In this document: positions 43,802-52,193 of the stretch, piece by piece | How the letters are laid out: every line of letters begins with the position of its first letter | How positions within the stretch are numbered: position 1 is the stretch's first letter | Assembly: GCA_022826645.1 (NCBI GenBank) | Contig: JAJDUM010000102.1 | Location: 21,643 to 85,642, forward strand | Direction: 5' to 3' | Source of the DNA: Candidatus Poribacteria bacterium | Lineage (GTDB): Bacteria > Poribacteria > WGA-4E > PCPOR2b | Length of the DNA stretch: 64,000 nucleotides | Program-made: the position numbers and the translations under genes | The notes under the pieces: generated by a model | Seen by the model: the letters and a program-made list of their open reading frames with translations, nothing else | Database searches by the model: none | Told to the model about the DNA's origin: nothing

Positions 43802-45319
43802 CTATCCAGAAATAAGCGAAATCAACTTAGGAATTACATTCCGAATAACTGTCAACGTTCCGAAGATTGAGTAGAATCCTGCACACGCGATGAGTCCAAT
43901 CTGTCGCCAAATTGAGGGTTGAATTTCCTTCGGTAGGAATTTTCGATTGACGTAGAGGGTGTGCAGCGCAGTGACCACGAGCAGGTACCCGCCGATTGTC
44001 GCGGAAACCAGGATCATAAAGAACGGCTTTGCCAGGTAGAGTGCAATCACGCCCCAAAGAATATAGATAACGAGGATCGGATAATAGATCCATTTTGCAC
44101 TGTGCTCTTCCATTTTCCGCGCGCTTGCAAATCCGGTCCAGATGATGTCCGTGTAACGACGTGGGACGCCGTCTACACCGCCCAACTGGGTTGAGAAAAG
44201 CACCCAAAATCCACACAGCAGTGTGAGATACCAGAAAATCCGTCCGCCCTTTGCGGCAAGTCCGTCCGCTTGAAACGCTGCTGCTGACCATTGATCAATC
44301 TGTTGTCCGGCGGGAACGAATTCAATTGTCAACATGGCGGGCAGTGCTAGACCAAAGAAACAGCCAATCACCCAGATGTAGTACTGCTCAAAACGGTTAT
44401 ATTTCCACCATTCTCGGAAGCGTTCCAAATTTTCAGGGGTTATCCGAAAAACTTTGCCGATATGCGTCAGGGTTACCTGCTGCCCACCGATCAGAGAGGG
44501 GATTGCGCCGACAAGGCTACTCATGCCCCAGCCCTTGTCACGCACGTAATTACTGATACCAACATTGCCCAATCCGCCGCTGCCTGCATAGGCGGCAAAA
44601 GCACCGAGTAGCAACCAATCGACCTGGCCGCCCTCCGCTGCAGGAAACGCACCAAAGCTAAAGAATCCTTTGATCACGGTCCACCACACCTTGGGGGGCA
44701 CCATAAACAGATCGATCAGGAGCAGATAGCCGATAATCCAGATAACCATTGCCAGTTGGACTTTTTCAAGGGCATTGTATATCTTCTTGCCGAACAGGAC
44801 AATTCCCAGACATAGGAAGAAAGCCAAGTACGCGAAGAATCGCACTGTGCCTTGGTCGGCTTCTCCAGGCATGTATCCCAACCACGCCGCTGCGATGGCT
44901 GTGGCGGCGGTCGCAGCCCATCCGGGCCAGATCCCGAAGAAGTCTATGCCCGAATAGAAAAATGCCCAGAACCGCGAGCCCGGTTTGCAACGCATATAAC
45001 CGCTGAACATCGGCTCTCCGGTATAAATCGTATAGCGGATTGCCTCCGTATTAATGAAGGATTGGAGTAGGATGGCAACCGTCGCAATCCAAAGGAGTTG
45101 TCCACCATATTGGGCGGTGATTGCTGGACCGAGCAGCCATTCGCCGCTGCCGATTGATCCGCCTAGTGCAATAATCCCCGGTCCCAAAACGGTGCGAAAC
45201 GCACGACTGAAGCGGTAGGGTGGCGGAGCGGGTAGGTCGGCGACTTCCCAATCAGGCAGACAGCCTCCATCAACTTTCTCCTCTGGAGCATCGCTAATAT
45301 TTGTGTTGGATTGTTCCAT
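43802..45319 (-). CDS. Nramp-related membrane transporter without canonical metal motif
   Basis: Inner-membrane transporter related to the Nramp family, about 505 residues and eleven or so membrane segments. The first segment reads GPGIIALGGSIGSGEWLLGP where canonical metal-transporting Nramps have DPGN, and the segment-6 region reads GLGNVGISNYVRDKGWGMSS instead of the usual MPH motif. Hence the metal-binding residues of true Mn/Fe transporters are missing and the cargo may be different. ATG at 45319 is set by AAGGAG upstream; the open frame extends further without support. Co-directional with, and 11 bases before, the SDR gene. Confidence 0.8.
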   Translation of the reverse strand: MEQSNTNISDAPEEKVDGGCLPDWEVADLPAPPPYRFSRAFRTVLGPGIIALGGSIGSGEWLLGPAITAQYGGQLLWIATVAILLQSFINTEAIRYTIYTGEPMFSGYMRCKPGSRFWAFFYSGIDFFGIWPGWAATAATAIAAAWLGYMPGEADQGTVRFFAYLAFFLCLGIVLFGKKIYNALEKVQLAMVIWIIGYLLLIDLFMVPPKVWWTVIKGFFSFGAFPAAEGGQVDWLLLGAFAAYAGSGGLGNVGISNYVRDKGWGMSSLVGAIPSLIGGQQVTLTHIGKVFRITPENLERFREWWKYNRFEQYYIWVIGCFFGLALPAMLTIEFVPAGQQIDQWSAAAFQADGLAAKGGRIFWYLTLLCGFWVLFSTQLGGVDGVPRRYTDIIWTGFASARKMEEHSAKWIYYPILVIYILWGVIALYLAKPFFMILVSATIGGYLLVVTALHTLYVNRKFLPKEIQPSIWRQIGLIACAGFYSIFGTLTVIRNVIPKLISLISG

Positions 45320-45636
45320 TTTTACTCCTTGTTGTATTTTGGCCTTAGTATTTAAGATTCCATCTCGGCTTTCGGATATTCGACCGGATAAGAAGTCAAC
45401 CCATTTTAGCAAAAAGCGATCCCAATGTCACGTGGAAAATTGGCAGTTTAGAGATATGCAAATATAGATGAGAAAGGAGGGCGCAGGTTGATAGGCTCGT
45501 TCCGCATCTACTTTTAGGAATAGATTTCTAAATGTGGGCATAAAAAAACGGTCTCCCCACTGTGTGTATAATGGTGAGGAGACCGCTTCGTTCGGAGAGT
45601 CTTCGACTGTTCTCGCTTGGGACAGCGACTTACCGG
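45320..45636. other. Intergenic region with one terminator
   Basis: A 317-base spacer without a supportable gene. The only clear element is the minus-strand terminator at 45542-45585 ending the 45637-48133 gene set. Promoter elements for the Nramp-like gene must lie at about 45330-45540 but none is convincing. Confidence 0.6.
45542..45585 (-). terminator. Rho-independent terminator of the sigma/secreted-protein operon
   Basis: On the minus strand CGGTCTCC (45578-45585 complement) pairs with GGAGACCG (45549-45556 complement) with extra pairing inside, followed by seven T (45542-45548). It lies 51 bases after the stop of the 45637 gene. Confidence 0.8.
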
Positions 45637-46797
45637 CTACCGCGTTTTGGATTCATCACGGGCAGGAGGAGGTTTCCGCTCGCGTTCAAATTGCCGAGCC
45701 GCTTCAGGATCCATCTCCCTCAAGCGGCGTAGTCCTTCCTCCGTACCGTACTGGTCTATCAACTGTTGTGCCCTTGATAACCCTTCACGAGATTCCGTTT
45801 CTTGGCTTGATACAACTGGCGGTTCAGACTGTATAGGTGCCTGTTCCTCTATCTTGCCTTGGGGGACAGGTTCAAATTCAGACGGACTTGATGGAAACAG
45901 AGATGAGGAAGGATCAGACCCTCCCGGTTCAATTCCCCGATTCTCAGGAGGGGACTGCTGCGGTCCATCACGGACAGGTTCCGCCTCGTATAAGTCGGGT
46001 CTCTCTGACTGTAGAAAGGAAGCAAACCTCGGTATTTTATTCAGCAATCTGGCCATAATTCCTTCTTCCTCAAATGTCAGCGACTCGCCTTCTGGCTTTA
46101 CAATTAGCTCCCGGTTCACAACCATTCTCTCAGCTTCTTCCACTGTGATCCCCAATTCATGGGACCAAAAAAGTTTCTGCAAATGCTGGTGACGATCTGC
46201 GCCTGGTGGTATCTTATGCTCCGCTCCGTCGATCTCTACAGTATTTTCAGGGGGTGTATGAATCGCAACATATTTAGACGAGACCTCATCTCCTTCCCGA
46301 ATTTCCATGCCAGCTGGGATGCGGGTTTCAACAACCGTTCCATTAGGGAGCTCAAGAAACTGTGTCACCATGTCATCTTGTGTCCAGGTCCTATTTCCCG
46401 GTTTGATTGGGGAAGGACTGTTTCTTACCACTACCGAGCCATTTGGGTCCCCGTGACTATATTTGGCTACCTTTTCTGGTGGCATTAATTTCACTTTCAC
46501 AACCATTTTTGAAATGTCTACTCTGCGAGTGTTGGACTGCCCCGTCTGGTTGTTAGCTAATCCGCTTGTCGGGCCCACGGAACTCCTTCCCCTCTGTTCG
46601 GTTTGCCAATCGGTTAAACCTGCAGCGGGGGTGGGGACTGTAGCGTGGGCAAGCTGAAATTCTTCAGCATCTGATAGAAACACCTCAAATTCAACATGGT
46701 CTTGGTACGCCCTATATCCCAGATACGAACCAGAGAGCAACGCAATGATACCGACCGCAATGAGATAGGGGTTCAAACGCCAATTAAACATGGCCAT
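45637..46797 (-). CDS. Membrane-anchored Pro/Glu-rich protein of unknown function
   Basis: Not recognised. The 386-residue product has one N-terminal membrane helix (PYLIAVGIIALLSGSYLGY, about 11-29) and an otherwise soluble, probably extracytoplasmic body. Residues about 95-200 contain a compact, beta-rich part (KMVVKVKLMPPEKVAKYSHG, ETRIPAGMEIREGDEVSSKY); residues about 260-350 are low-complexity and Pro/Ser/Glu-rich, and the end is strongly basic/acidic (LRRLREMDPEAARQFERERK). AAGGAGG before ATG 46797. It is the last gene of a minus-strand set with a sigma factor and a small secreted protein and is followed by a terminator. Confidence 0.75.
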   Translation of the reverse strand: MAMFNWRLNPYLIAVGIIALLSGSYLGYRAYQDHVEFEVFLSDAEEFQLAHATVPTPAAGLTDWQTEQRGRSSVGPTSGLANNQTGQSNTRRVDISKMVVKVKLMPPEKVAKYSHGDPNGSVVVRNSPSPIKPGNRTWTQDDMVTQFLELPNGTVVETRIPAGMEIREGDEVSSKYVAIHTPPENTVEIDGAEHKIPPGADRHQHLQKLFWSHELGITVEEAERMVVNRELIVKPEGESLTFEEEGIMARLLNKIPRFASFLQSERPDLYEAEPVRDGPQQSPPENRGIEPGGSDPSSSLFPSSPSEFEPVPQGKIEEQAPIQSEPPVVSSQETESREGLSRAQQLIDQYGTEEGLRRLREMDPEAARQFERERKPPPARDESKTR

Positions 46798-46900
46798 AGC
46801 CTCCTTAAAAGTTTAGGGAGGTTGTCCAAAACAACCGCCCATGTGAATTGTAGGTTTTGAAACTTATCTAAACAAGATTTAGGCGCGGTGTATATATGCT

Positions 46901-47293
46901 TTAACCGCCGCATTGATTGCCATTAGAATAAACGTAAGTGCAGGTTTCCCAATAGCTTGTGCGCTCCGTTTCGGTGGATACGTAAGAACCGGTAGTATAC
47001 TGATACACCCAGTTCAAGGAACTATTGAGGTGATAATGGTCAGTTCTGTGATAAAGATCGTATGTAGTCGTACTTGCAGTGTACCCTCGAGAGTGATCAC
47101 CTGCAGGACAAGTGGAGCTATAGGTAGTTGTGGAAGTGCTTTCATTGACACGCGCGTCATAGCTGTCGTTTTTAAAGATTGCTATCCCATGCCCATGGAC
47201 ATCTAAAGCATGAAAAACAACAGACAACCCAAAACTGACAACTAATACCCCGACAATTAGACGCGTTGTTTTGAAGTGCTGTAAGGTCAACAT
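46901..47293 (-). CDS. Small secreted Ser/Thr/Tyr-rich protein
   Basis: Not recognised. A 130-residue exported protein with a signal peptide-like segment (RLIVGVLVVSFGLSVVFHAL) and a mature part very rich in Ser, Thr and Tyr, with histidines and five or so cysteines (TCPAGDHS, WETCTYVYSNGNQCGG). The blocks STSTTTYSSTCPAG and YTASTTTYDLYHR look like degenerate internal repeats. AGGAGGAG precedes ATG 47293. It is placed between a sigma factor gene and a membrane-anchored protein gene, suggesting a regulated exported product; a surface or sheath component is conceivable but unproved. Confidence 0.7.
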   Translation of the reverse strand: MLTLQHFKTTRLIVGVLVVSFGLSVVFHALDVHGHGIAIFKNDSYDARVNESTSTTTYSSTCPAGDHSRGYTASTTTYDLYHRTDHYHLNSSLNWVYQYTTGSYVSTETERTSYWETCTYVYSNGNQCGG

Positions 47294-47422
47294 GAGAACT
47301 CCTCCTACTCAGATCGGTTACGGGAATGTAATGGTGAACCTCTCATCAAGCATTCTCCGATGTGAAAAGTCAGAACCGTCTAGAAGTGAAAAATATTAAC
47401 CTAAGCTGCTAGTTACTGAGCT

Positions 47423-47450
47423 GGCTCCCCGATAAGATTGAGATCCAGTG
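47423..47450 (-). repeat. 28-base element just after the sigma gene, repeated inside it
   Basis: GGCTCCCCGATAAGATTGAG plus ATCCAGTG here, and the same 28 bases with three changes at 47783-47810 inside the coding region of the sigma gene. Part of it (CTCCCCGATAA) resembles the dispersed palindromic repeat, suggesting degenerate copies of the same element. Confidence 0.5.
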
Positions 47451-47467
47451 CAATTTGTTAAAATCTC

Positions 47468-48133
47468 TCAGCTATTATTCTGCTGCTGAGAAGTATTAAG
47501 GTAGGCTTTTTTTAGTTTTACAAGGGTGGCGTTGATTAGTTGACTCACACGCCCCTTCGTCACACCAAGGACTTCGGCTATCTCAATCCCCTTGAGACCC
47601 TCAAAAAATTTCAACTTTAAGGCTAGGCATTCCTTCTCGGACAACTCCGCTAAAAGTTGGGGTAGCAACCGTTCAAATTGCTCAACCTCAACACAGCGAA
47701 TCACTTTTTCATCGACACCGCCACATTGACACGCCTCGGCTACCAACCTGTCAATCAATAAATTGTTCTCGAGTGAGTCGGAGGCTCCCCGATAAGATTG
47801 GGATTCAGCGTAACGTCCATCATTAAGGAGTGAAAATGGAATCGCCTTGAGATACTTTTCCCTTTCAGTCCAGAGCTTGCCACACACGCAGGAACGAATA
47901 AACGTGATGAAACTTGCCCTCTTGGTATGTGCCGGGTCATACGTCGGCTCCGCTTCAAGAATGGTCAGATACGCCGTTTGACGCAGATCCTCTTTCACGC
48001 TCTGAAGTTGTCGGTCGCCGTGGGTGACACACGCCACACATCGATCAATTGATTCCTTTGCGGATAGAGGCAACCCCGGATCAATATGGAACGGACACTT
48101 TGCTAGGTTTTGTGGACTTCGTTGTTTTGTCAT
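47468..48133 (-). CDS. Sigma-70 family RNA polymerase sigma factor
   Basis: A 221-residue RNA polymerase sigma factor. The C-terminal region 4 is clear: ECLALKLKFFEGLKGIEIAE, then VLGVTKGRVSQLINATLVKL as the -35-binding helix-turn-helix. The N-terminal half fits region 2 (VKEDLRQTAYLTILEAEP, ITFIRSCVCGKLWTEREKYL) but is divergent and cysteine-rich (CPFH, CVACVTH, CVCG, CQCGG), which could bind a metal or sense redox state. ATG at 48133 is chosen from GGAAGGAG upstream. It heads the operon with the small secreted protein and the anchored protein; no anti-sigma factor is apparent. A 28-base segment within the gene recurs after its stop. Confidence 0.85.
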   Translation of the reverse strand: MTKQRSPQNLAKCPFHIDPGLPLSAKESIDRCVACVTHGDRQLQSVKEDLRQTAYLTILEAEPTYDPAHTKRASFITFIRSCVCGKLWTEREKYLKAIPFSLLNDGRYAESQSYRGASDSLENNLLIDRLVAEACQCGGVDEKVIRCVEVEQFERLLPQLLAELSEKECLALKLKFFEGLKGIEIAEVLGVTKGRVSQLINATLVKLKKAYLNTSQQQNNS

Positions 48134-48380
48134 GGTCACATCTCCTTCCAAAAGGAAGTTAATCCGTTTCCATTATTTTCGAGATCATCTTGCCTTTATT
48201 ATATATATTGCGTTCGTTTGAAAAAGTTTAGCTCTTTTTTTGATATTTTTTTATTTTAACGGAAGTTGCTGCCGCAGGACACCATTTCCAACGCCCGATG
48301 AATCGAGCAACTACAACAGAGATTCTATAAGGGGGTCGTAGGGAACAACAATCTCTGTTCTCTACTGAAGTGCGTAAATC
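48134..48380. other. Spacer with repeat A, no gene
   Basis: 247 bases upstream of the sigma factor gene. It contains repeat A copy 2 (48271-48381) and an AT-rich stretch 48180-48260 that probably carries the sigma gene promoter on the minus strand; no clear -35/-10 pair was found. Confidence 0.5.
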
Positions 48381-48381
48381 C
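48271..48381 (+). repeat. Long dispersed repeat A, copy 2
   Basis: Homologous to 14520-14633, sharing GCCGCAGGACA, ACGCCCGATGAATCGAGCAA plus CTACA, and GTAGGGAACAAC. Its last hairpin is imperfect here (GTAGGGAACA with TGTTCTCTAC, G-T pair). Its 5' half (the CGGCGAT palindrome of copy 1) is missing. It overlaps the very end of the P1 peptidase gene by one base. Confidence 0.7.
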
Positions 48382-49496
48382 TACGAGATATTATTCGTTG
48401 AGAGTGCTTCGGGCGGTTGGAGTTCCATAATTTCAAGGATGCGGCGGATTGGAATGCCGTGCCTTGTATTACCGTCACGACCGACAACCGTGTGCGCTTT
48501 GAGCAGCGAGTTAATGATCGATTCTTCGGTCGCTTCAATGACGGCACGAAACAGAAAACTTAACGCGCCTTCATCATGAAAGATTGGGGGCGATTCGGGT
48601 GGAGAAACCCCGATACGGTTGGCTGTCGAGAAGGCGATAACGAAATCACCGCTGCCGTGCGATGCGATTGCCCCGGTTCGTGCGAGCCCAAACGTCGCCC
48701 GTCTGGCAACACGGGTGAGTTGTCGGTGAGAAAGCGGCGCATCCGTCGCAACGATGATCATGATCGACCCCGGTCGTTCCTCTGAGATGTCCTCTGGTGT
48801 CAGATGTTCTCCAATCGGAAAACCGTCTATTCGTAAATCGGACGCTCCTCCGGTATTGGTCAAGACCAAAACACCGGTTGTATACGCAGTTCCGTCCACC
48901 TGAACCACACGCGAAGCGGTTCCAATCCCGGCTTTCCATCCAAAGCCGGTCATACCTACACCGGCACCAACAACACCTTCCTCAACATTTGTGTGAGAGG
49001 CGGTTTCCAATGCCTCGAAGACATGCTCCCTTTGGACATGACGCCCAAGAATATCGTTGAGAAAACTGTCGTTGCATTCACCGACGATTGGATTAAACGA
49101 ATAGACCCCCGGGTTCTGTGCTGAGACATAGTCTACGAGCGCGTCAGCAGCAGTCCAGACGTTGAGTGTGCCTGTTAGGAGAATTGGGGTCTCAATATTT
49201 CCGAGTTCGAGTAGTTGCGGCAGACCGATTGATTTACCGAAGGCATTGATGATATGTGCTGTTGCCGTCACCTTCTCACAAAAAATGTTGCCGTCGTGCG
49301 GCAAGATGGCTGTTACGCCTGTGCGGATGGGACCGTTGCCGGGGGAGAGAGGGCCTTCACCCACTATCCGCGTGACATGTCCTACCTTGACGCCGGGAAC
49401 ATCGGTCATTCCGTTAAGTTTGCCGGTTGGCAGAACCCCGATTTGGACGCCAATTTCACGGGCGCGGGGTCGATTCGGTTTAACTGGTGTTTGCAT
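48381..49496 (-). CDS. P1 family peptidase (DmpA-type aminopeptidase)
   Basis: Predicted N-terminal nucleophile-type aminopeptidase of the DmpA / P1 family, which self-cleaves to two chains. The 371-residue length fits. The probable nucleophile serine is in SHGSGDFVIAFST (Gly-Ser at the scissile bond in DmpA). Family blocks also seen: LNGMTDVPGVKVGHVTRI, TGVTAILPHDGN, VEEGVVGAGVGMTGFGWKAG and ATDAPLSHRQLTRVARRA. It probably removes N-terminal residues from small peptides or beta-peptides. No signal peptide. The ATG at 49496 has AAGGCGG upstream. The last base overlaps repeat A. Confidence 0.9.
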   Translation of the reverse strand: MQTPVKPNRPRAREIGVQIGVLPTGKLNGMTDVPGVKVGHVTRIVGEGPLSPGNGPIRTGVTAILPHDGNIFCEKVTATAHIINAFGKSIGLPQLLELGNIETPILLTGTLNVWTAADALVDYVSAQNPGVYSFNPIVGECNDSFLNDILGRHVQREHVFEALETASHTNVEEGVVGAGVGMTGFGWKAGIGTASRVVQVDGTAYTTGVLVLTNTGGASDLRIDGFPIGEHLTPEDISEERPGSIMIIVATDAPLSHRQLTRVARRATFGLARTGAIASHGSGDFVIAFSTANRIGVSPPESPPIFHDEGALSFLFRAVIEATEESIINSLLKAHTVVGRDGNTRHGIPIRRILEIMELQPPEALSTNNIS

Positions 49497-49670
49497 TGGA
49501 AAGTCCGCCTTCTGAGGAGGGATATAATCTGATAACTTTTGGTACGTGTTGGTAAGAATGCCGTTTCCATATCGTTCAAGCGTTTAAGAGTTCATTAGTT
49601 CATTGGTTCATTGCGCGATGATGAGAAAATGAAAAAACGGTACGATTTAATATTCCGTTTTCCGATCTTC

Positions 49671-49693
49671 ACGTTTCACGCATCACGTTTCAC
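49671..49693 (+). repeat. Dispersed repeat B, copy 2
   Basis: ACGTTTCACGCATCACGTTT followed by CAC, identical over 23 bases to 15206-15228. Confidence 0.7.
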
Positions 49694-49801
49694 TCTTGCT
49701 CTTTGACCGGAGAGCGTATCAACAGTTGCAAACTGGCACTATTGGTTAATATACATTATACCAGAACACGTCGGAACATCAAGATCATTTCAGGTTTCTG
49801 C

Positions 49802-49831
49802 TTGACAGTGATGTTAGATGCGTAATAGAAT
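49802..49831 (+). promoter_or_regulatory. Sigma-70 promoter for the 49904 gene
   Basis: TTGACA at 49802-49807, 18-base spacer and TAGAAT at 49826-49831, 72 bases before the ATG at 49904. It would serve the catabolic gene run. Confidence 0.55.
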
Positions 49832-49903
49832 AGCGCGCTAATCGAATGGATACGTGCTCAACTATTCTATGGAGATGCTGAGAATCGGTTAAGGAGTCCA
49901 AAC

Positions 49904-50959
49904 ATGGCGAAACGATACAGTTCCTGCCTCATCGGCTGCGGTCGGATGGGAGCGACAATCGATGACGAAGTTCGAGATCACCCCCAAAGTTTTCGATGGA
50001 TCCCGTACTCGCACGCAGCCGGACATACAGCTTCAGCGCACTCGGATCTAATTGCTGTCTCGGATGTCCTCCCGGAGAAGGTGAAGGCGATTCAAGAGCG
50101 GTACAATGTGCCGGCAGGCTACACCGACTATCGTGAAATGATCCTGAAAGAGAAGCCGGATATTGTGAGCATCGCCACCCGTCCGGCGACACATGCCGAG
50201 ACCACGATTTTCGCGGCAGAGAACGAAGTCAAAGGTATCTACTGCGAAAAGCCGCTCTGTTGTTCGATGGAAGAGGCAGACGCAATGCTGGAAGCGTGCG
50301 AAAAGCACGGTGTTAAGTTCAATTACGGCACACAGCGCCGCTATATGCCAATCTTCCAGAAGATGCGGGAACTGATAGATCAGGGAGAGTTGGGTGAGAT
50401 TCAAGCTGTAATAGGACACGTCGGAGTTGGTTCCGCACAATGGGGACATACTCACACCTCTGACATGCTGCTCTATTTGGCGAGCGATTCGGAAATTGAA
50501 TATGTGCAGGGCGATGTGAATGTAGATTTGGCGGATTTTGTCGGGAATCGTGTGGACGGTGATCCGGGGATTCCGATGGGATATGTGACGTTCAAGAACG
50601 GGGTCCGTGGCTACTTGTTAGCGAGTGGAGGTTTTGAGTTTGAGGTGAGCGGTTCAAAAGGCAAGCTCCGTACGCTCAACGACAGTGTGGCGTGTCAGTG
50701 GCGCACAATTCAGGATACGTGGAATATCCTCGAAGAGGTGCCGTTCCCTGAGCCCTCGCGCATGAGCGGCACCGTTGGTGCGATCGATGATATCGTTGCG
50801 GCAATTGAAGAGGGGCGTGAAACAGCTGGCAATATTCGGATCGCATGTCGTAGCCAGGAGATGATTCTTGGCTTCATCGAATCGCAGCGGCACGGCGGCG
50901 CGAAGGTATCAATGCCGTTGGCGGATCGAGGCCTTTACGTTGGACGAGAGAATTGGTAG
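49904..50959 (+). CDS. Gfo/Idh/MocA family oxidoreductase
   Basis: Predicted NAD(P)-dependent sugar or polyol dehydrogenase, 351 residues. GxGxxG motif in CLIGCGRMGATIDDE (about 8-22) and the family's lysine-proline in YCEKPLCCSM. The C-terminal half has the beta-sheet domain with IGHVGVGSAQWGHTHTSDML, whose histidines may take part in substrate binding. A sigma-70 promoter lies upstream, and AAGGAG precedes the ATG. It starts the plus-strand catabolic run of enolase-superfamily, isomerase and RraA-like genes. It differs clearly from the other Gfo/Idh gene at 7959, which lacks the cysteine-rich CEKPLCC stretch. Confidence 0.9.
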   Translation: MAKRYSSCLIGCGRMGATIDDEVRDHPQSFRWIPYSHAAGHTASAHSDLIAVSDVLPEKVKAIQERYNVPAGYTDYREMILKEKPDIVSIATRPATHAETTIFAAENEVKGIYCEKPLCCSMEEADAMLEACEKHGVKFNYGTQRRYMPIFQKMRELIDQGELGEIQAVIGHVGVGSAQWGHTHTSDMLLYLASDSEIEYVQGDVNVDLADFVGNRVDGDPGIPMGYVTFKNGVRGYLLASGGFEFEVSGSKGKLRTLNDSVACQWRTIQDTWNILEEVPFPEPSRMSGTVGAIDDIVAAIEEGRETAGNIRIACRSQEMILGFIESQRHGGAKVSMPLADRGLYVGRENW

Positions 50960-50970
50960 GCATAAAAAAC

Positions 50971-50993
50971 GTAAAACGTGATGCGTGAAACGT
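50971..50993 (-). repeat. Dispersed repeat B, copy 3 (inverted)
   Basis: Reverse complement of ACGTTTCACGCATCACGTTT plus TAC; one base differs from copies 1 and 2. It is followed by GGTTCATTAGTTCATTAG just before the next gene's ribosome binding site. Confidence 0.65.
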
Positions 50994-51034
50994 GAAAATA
51001 ATTGGTTCATTAGTTCATTAGAAGGAGGACTCCG

Positions 51035-52165
51035 ATGAAGATTACAGAGATCGATGTTTGGACAGTGGTTGTTCCAGTTTTCCCTGAAGCGGTGCATAGT
51101 GAGGAATACGGCGGTTATCCTGACTGGGCAAGGATGTCCAAGCAGATTATCCGGCTGCATACCGACGAAGGTATCACCGGCATTGGTGAAACAGGGCGGG
51201 GCCAATCCACGCAAGCGGTGGCGCAAGCGGCGGAGGAGTTAAAGGGCAGGGACGTGATGAAAATGTGTTTGCAAAACGTCTTTCGTTCGGAACCGCTCAA
51301 GCCGAATCCTGACTCACCAGAAGATTGGGAAATTGATGTCGGTCCTTATCCTACAGGCTACGAAGCGTTTGAAATGGCAGTCTTTGATGCCCTCGGTAAA
51401 CGCCTGGATGTACCCGTTCATACGCTTCTGGGTGGTGCCTGTCGGGACAAAGTACGGGCGGATTTTTGGATTGGACACCAGACACCAGAACATACGGGAC
51501 GCAGCGCAGAGACCGCTATCGAGCGAGGGTTTACTGGGCTCAAAACGAAATGTCGGATCCAAGAGCCGATGGTGGAACGGATACGTGCGGTATGGGAGGT
51601 CGGCGGATCGGACTTCAAAATGACGGTTGATCCGAATGAACGTTTTTACACGGTTGAACAGACCCTTGAACTTGCCGAACAGATAAGGGAGCTTGAGAAC
51701 GTCGAAGTGTTTGAGGATCCCATCCCGAAGAAGGGGTTACGGGATGATGTCTTGGCACAGTATCGATACATGCGCGGGGAATTGCCATTTCCGCTGGCAC
51801 TTCACCTCGGCGGCGCGTCGGATGTGATTAAAGCAATTCGAGCGGACGCGGTGGACTATCTTAACCTCGGTGGGTCGATGGTCAACTTTGTTAAAGCGGC
51901 TGCGATTGCGCAGGCAGCGGGCATCCCCGTCTGGCACGGATCAGGAAACGATCTCGGTATTATGGAGCGGTCATATCTCCACGCCGCCGCTGTCGCACCA
52001 AACTGCGTTCTTGCCAGCGATTTCGTAGGCAGCTGGACCCGCAGTGATGATCTGATTACGGAAGGGTTCACCTTCGAGAAGGGCTACACGCCGGTGCCAC
52101 AATCACCCGGCTTGGGTTGTGAATTGGATCTGGATGCGTTGGAGAAGTTTCGGGTTGATAAGTAG
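51035..52165 (+). CDS. Mandelate racemase/muconate lactonizing enzyme family protein
   Basis: Enolase-superfamily enzyme (376 residues) expected to abstract an alpha-proton from a carboxylic acid such as a sugar acid. N-terminal capping domain then barrel. Metal ligands D and E are present in MTVDPNERF and VEVFEDPIPK, but the third position, normally an acidic residue, reads LPFPLALHLGGASD. A histidine in VWHGSGNDLGIM could be the general base. AAGGAGG precedes the ATG. The gene is followed by the two small unknown genes within 30 bases. Substrate is not deducible; the odd third metal position makes catalysis uncertain. Confidence 0.85.
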   Translation: MKITEIDVWTVVVPVFPEAVHSEEYGGYPDWARMSKQIIRLHTDEGITGIGETGRGQSTQAVAQAAEELKGRDVMKMCLQNVFRSEPLKPNPDSPEDWEIDVGPYPTGYEAFEMAVFDALGKRLDVPVHTLLGGACRDKVRADFWIGHQTPEHTGRSAETAIERGFTGLKTKCRIQEPMVERIRAVWEVGGSDFKMTVDPNERFYTVEQTLELAEQIRELENVEVFEDPIPKKGLRDDVLAQYRYMRGELPFPLALHLGGASDVIKAIRADAVDYLNLGGSMVNFVKAAAIAQAAGIPVWHGSGNDLGIMERSYLHAAAVAPNCVLASDFVGSWTRSDDLITEGFTFEKGYTPVPQSPGLGCELDLDALEKFRVDK

Positions 52166-52193
52166 AAACGATAATGGAGTGGAGGTTAACAAA

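Larger units (their letters stand above)
49497..49903. other. Divergent intergenic region with repeat B and a promoter
   Basis: A 407-base spacer. It contains TTCATTAGTTCATTGGTTCA-like direct repeats around 49589-49614, repeat B copy 2 (49671-49693) with the linked ACAGTTGCAAACTGGCACTA segment (49721-49740) also found near 15236, and the promoter at 49802-49831. No gene seen. Confidence 0.6.
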
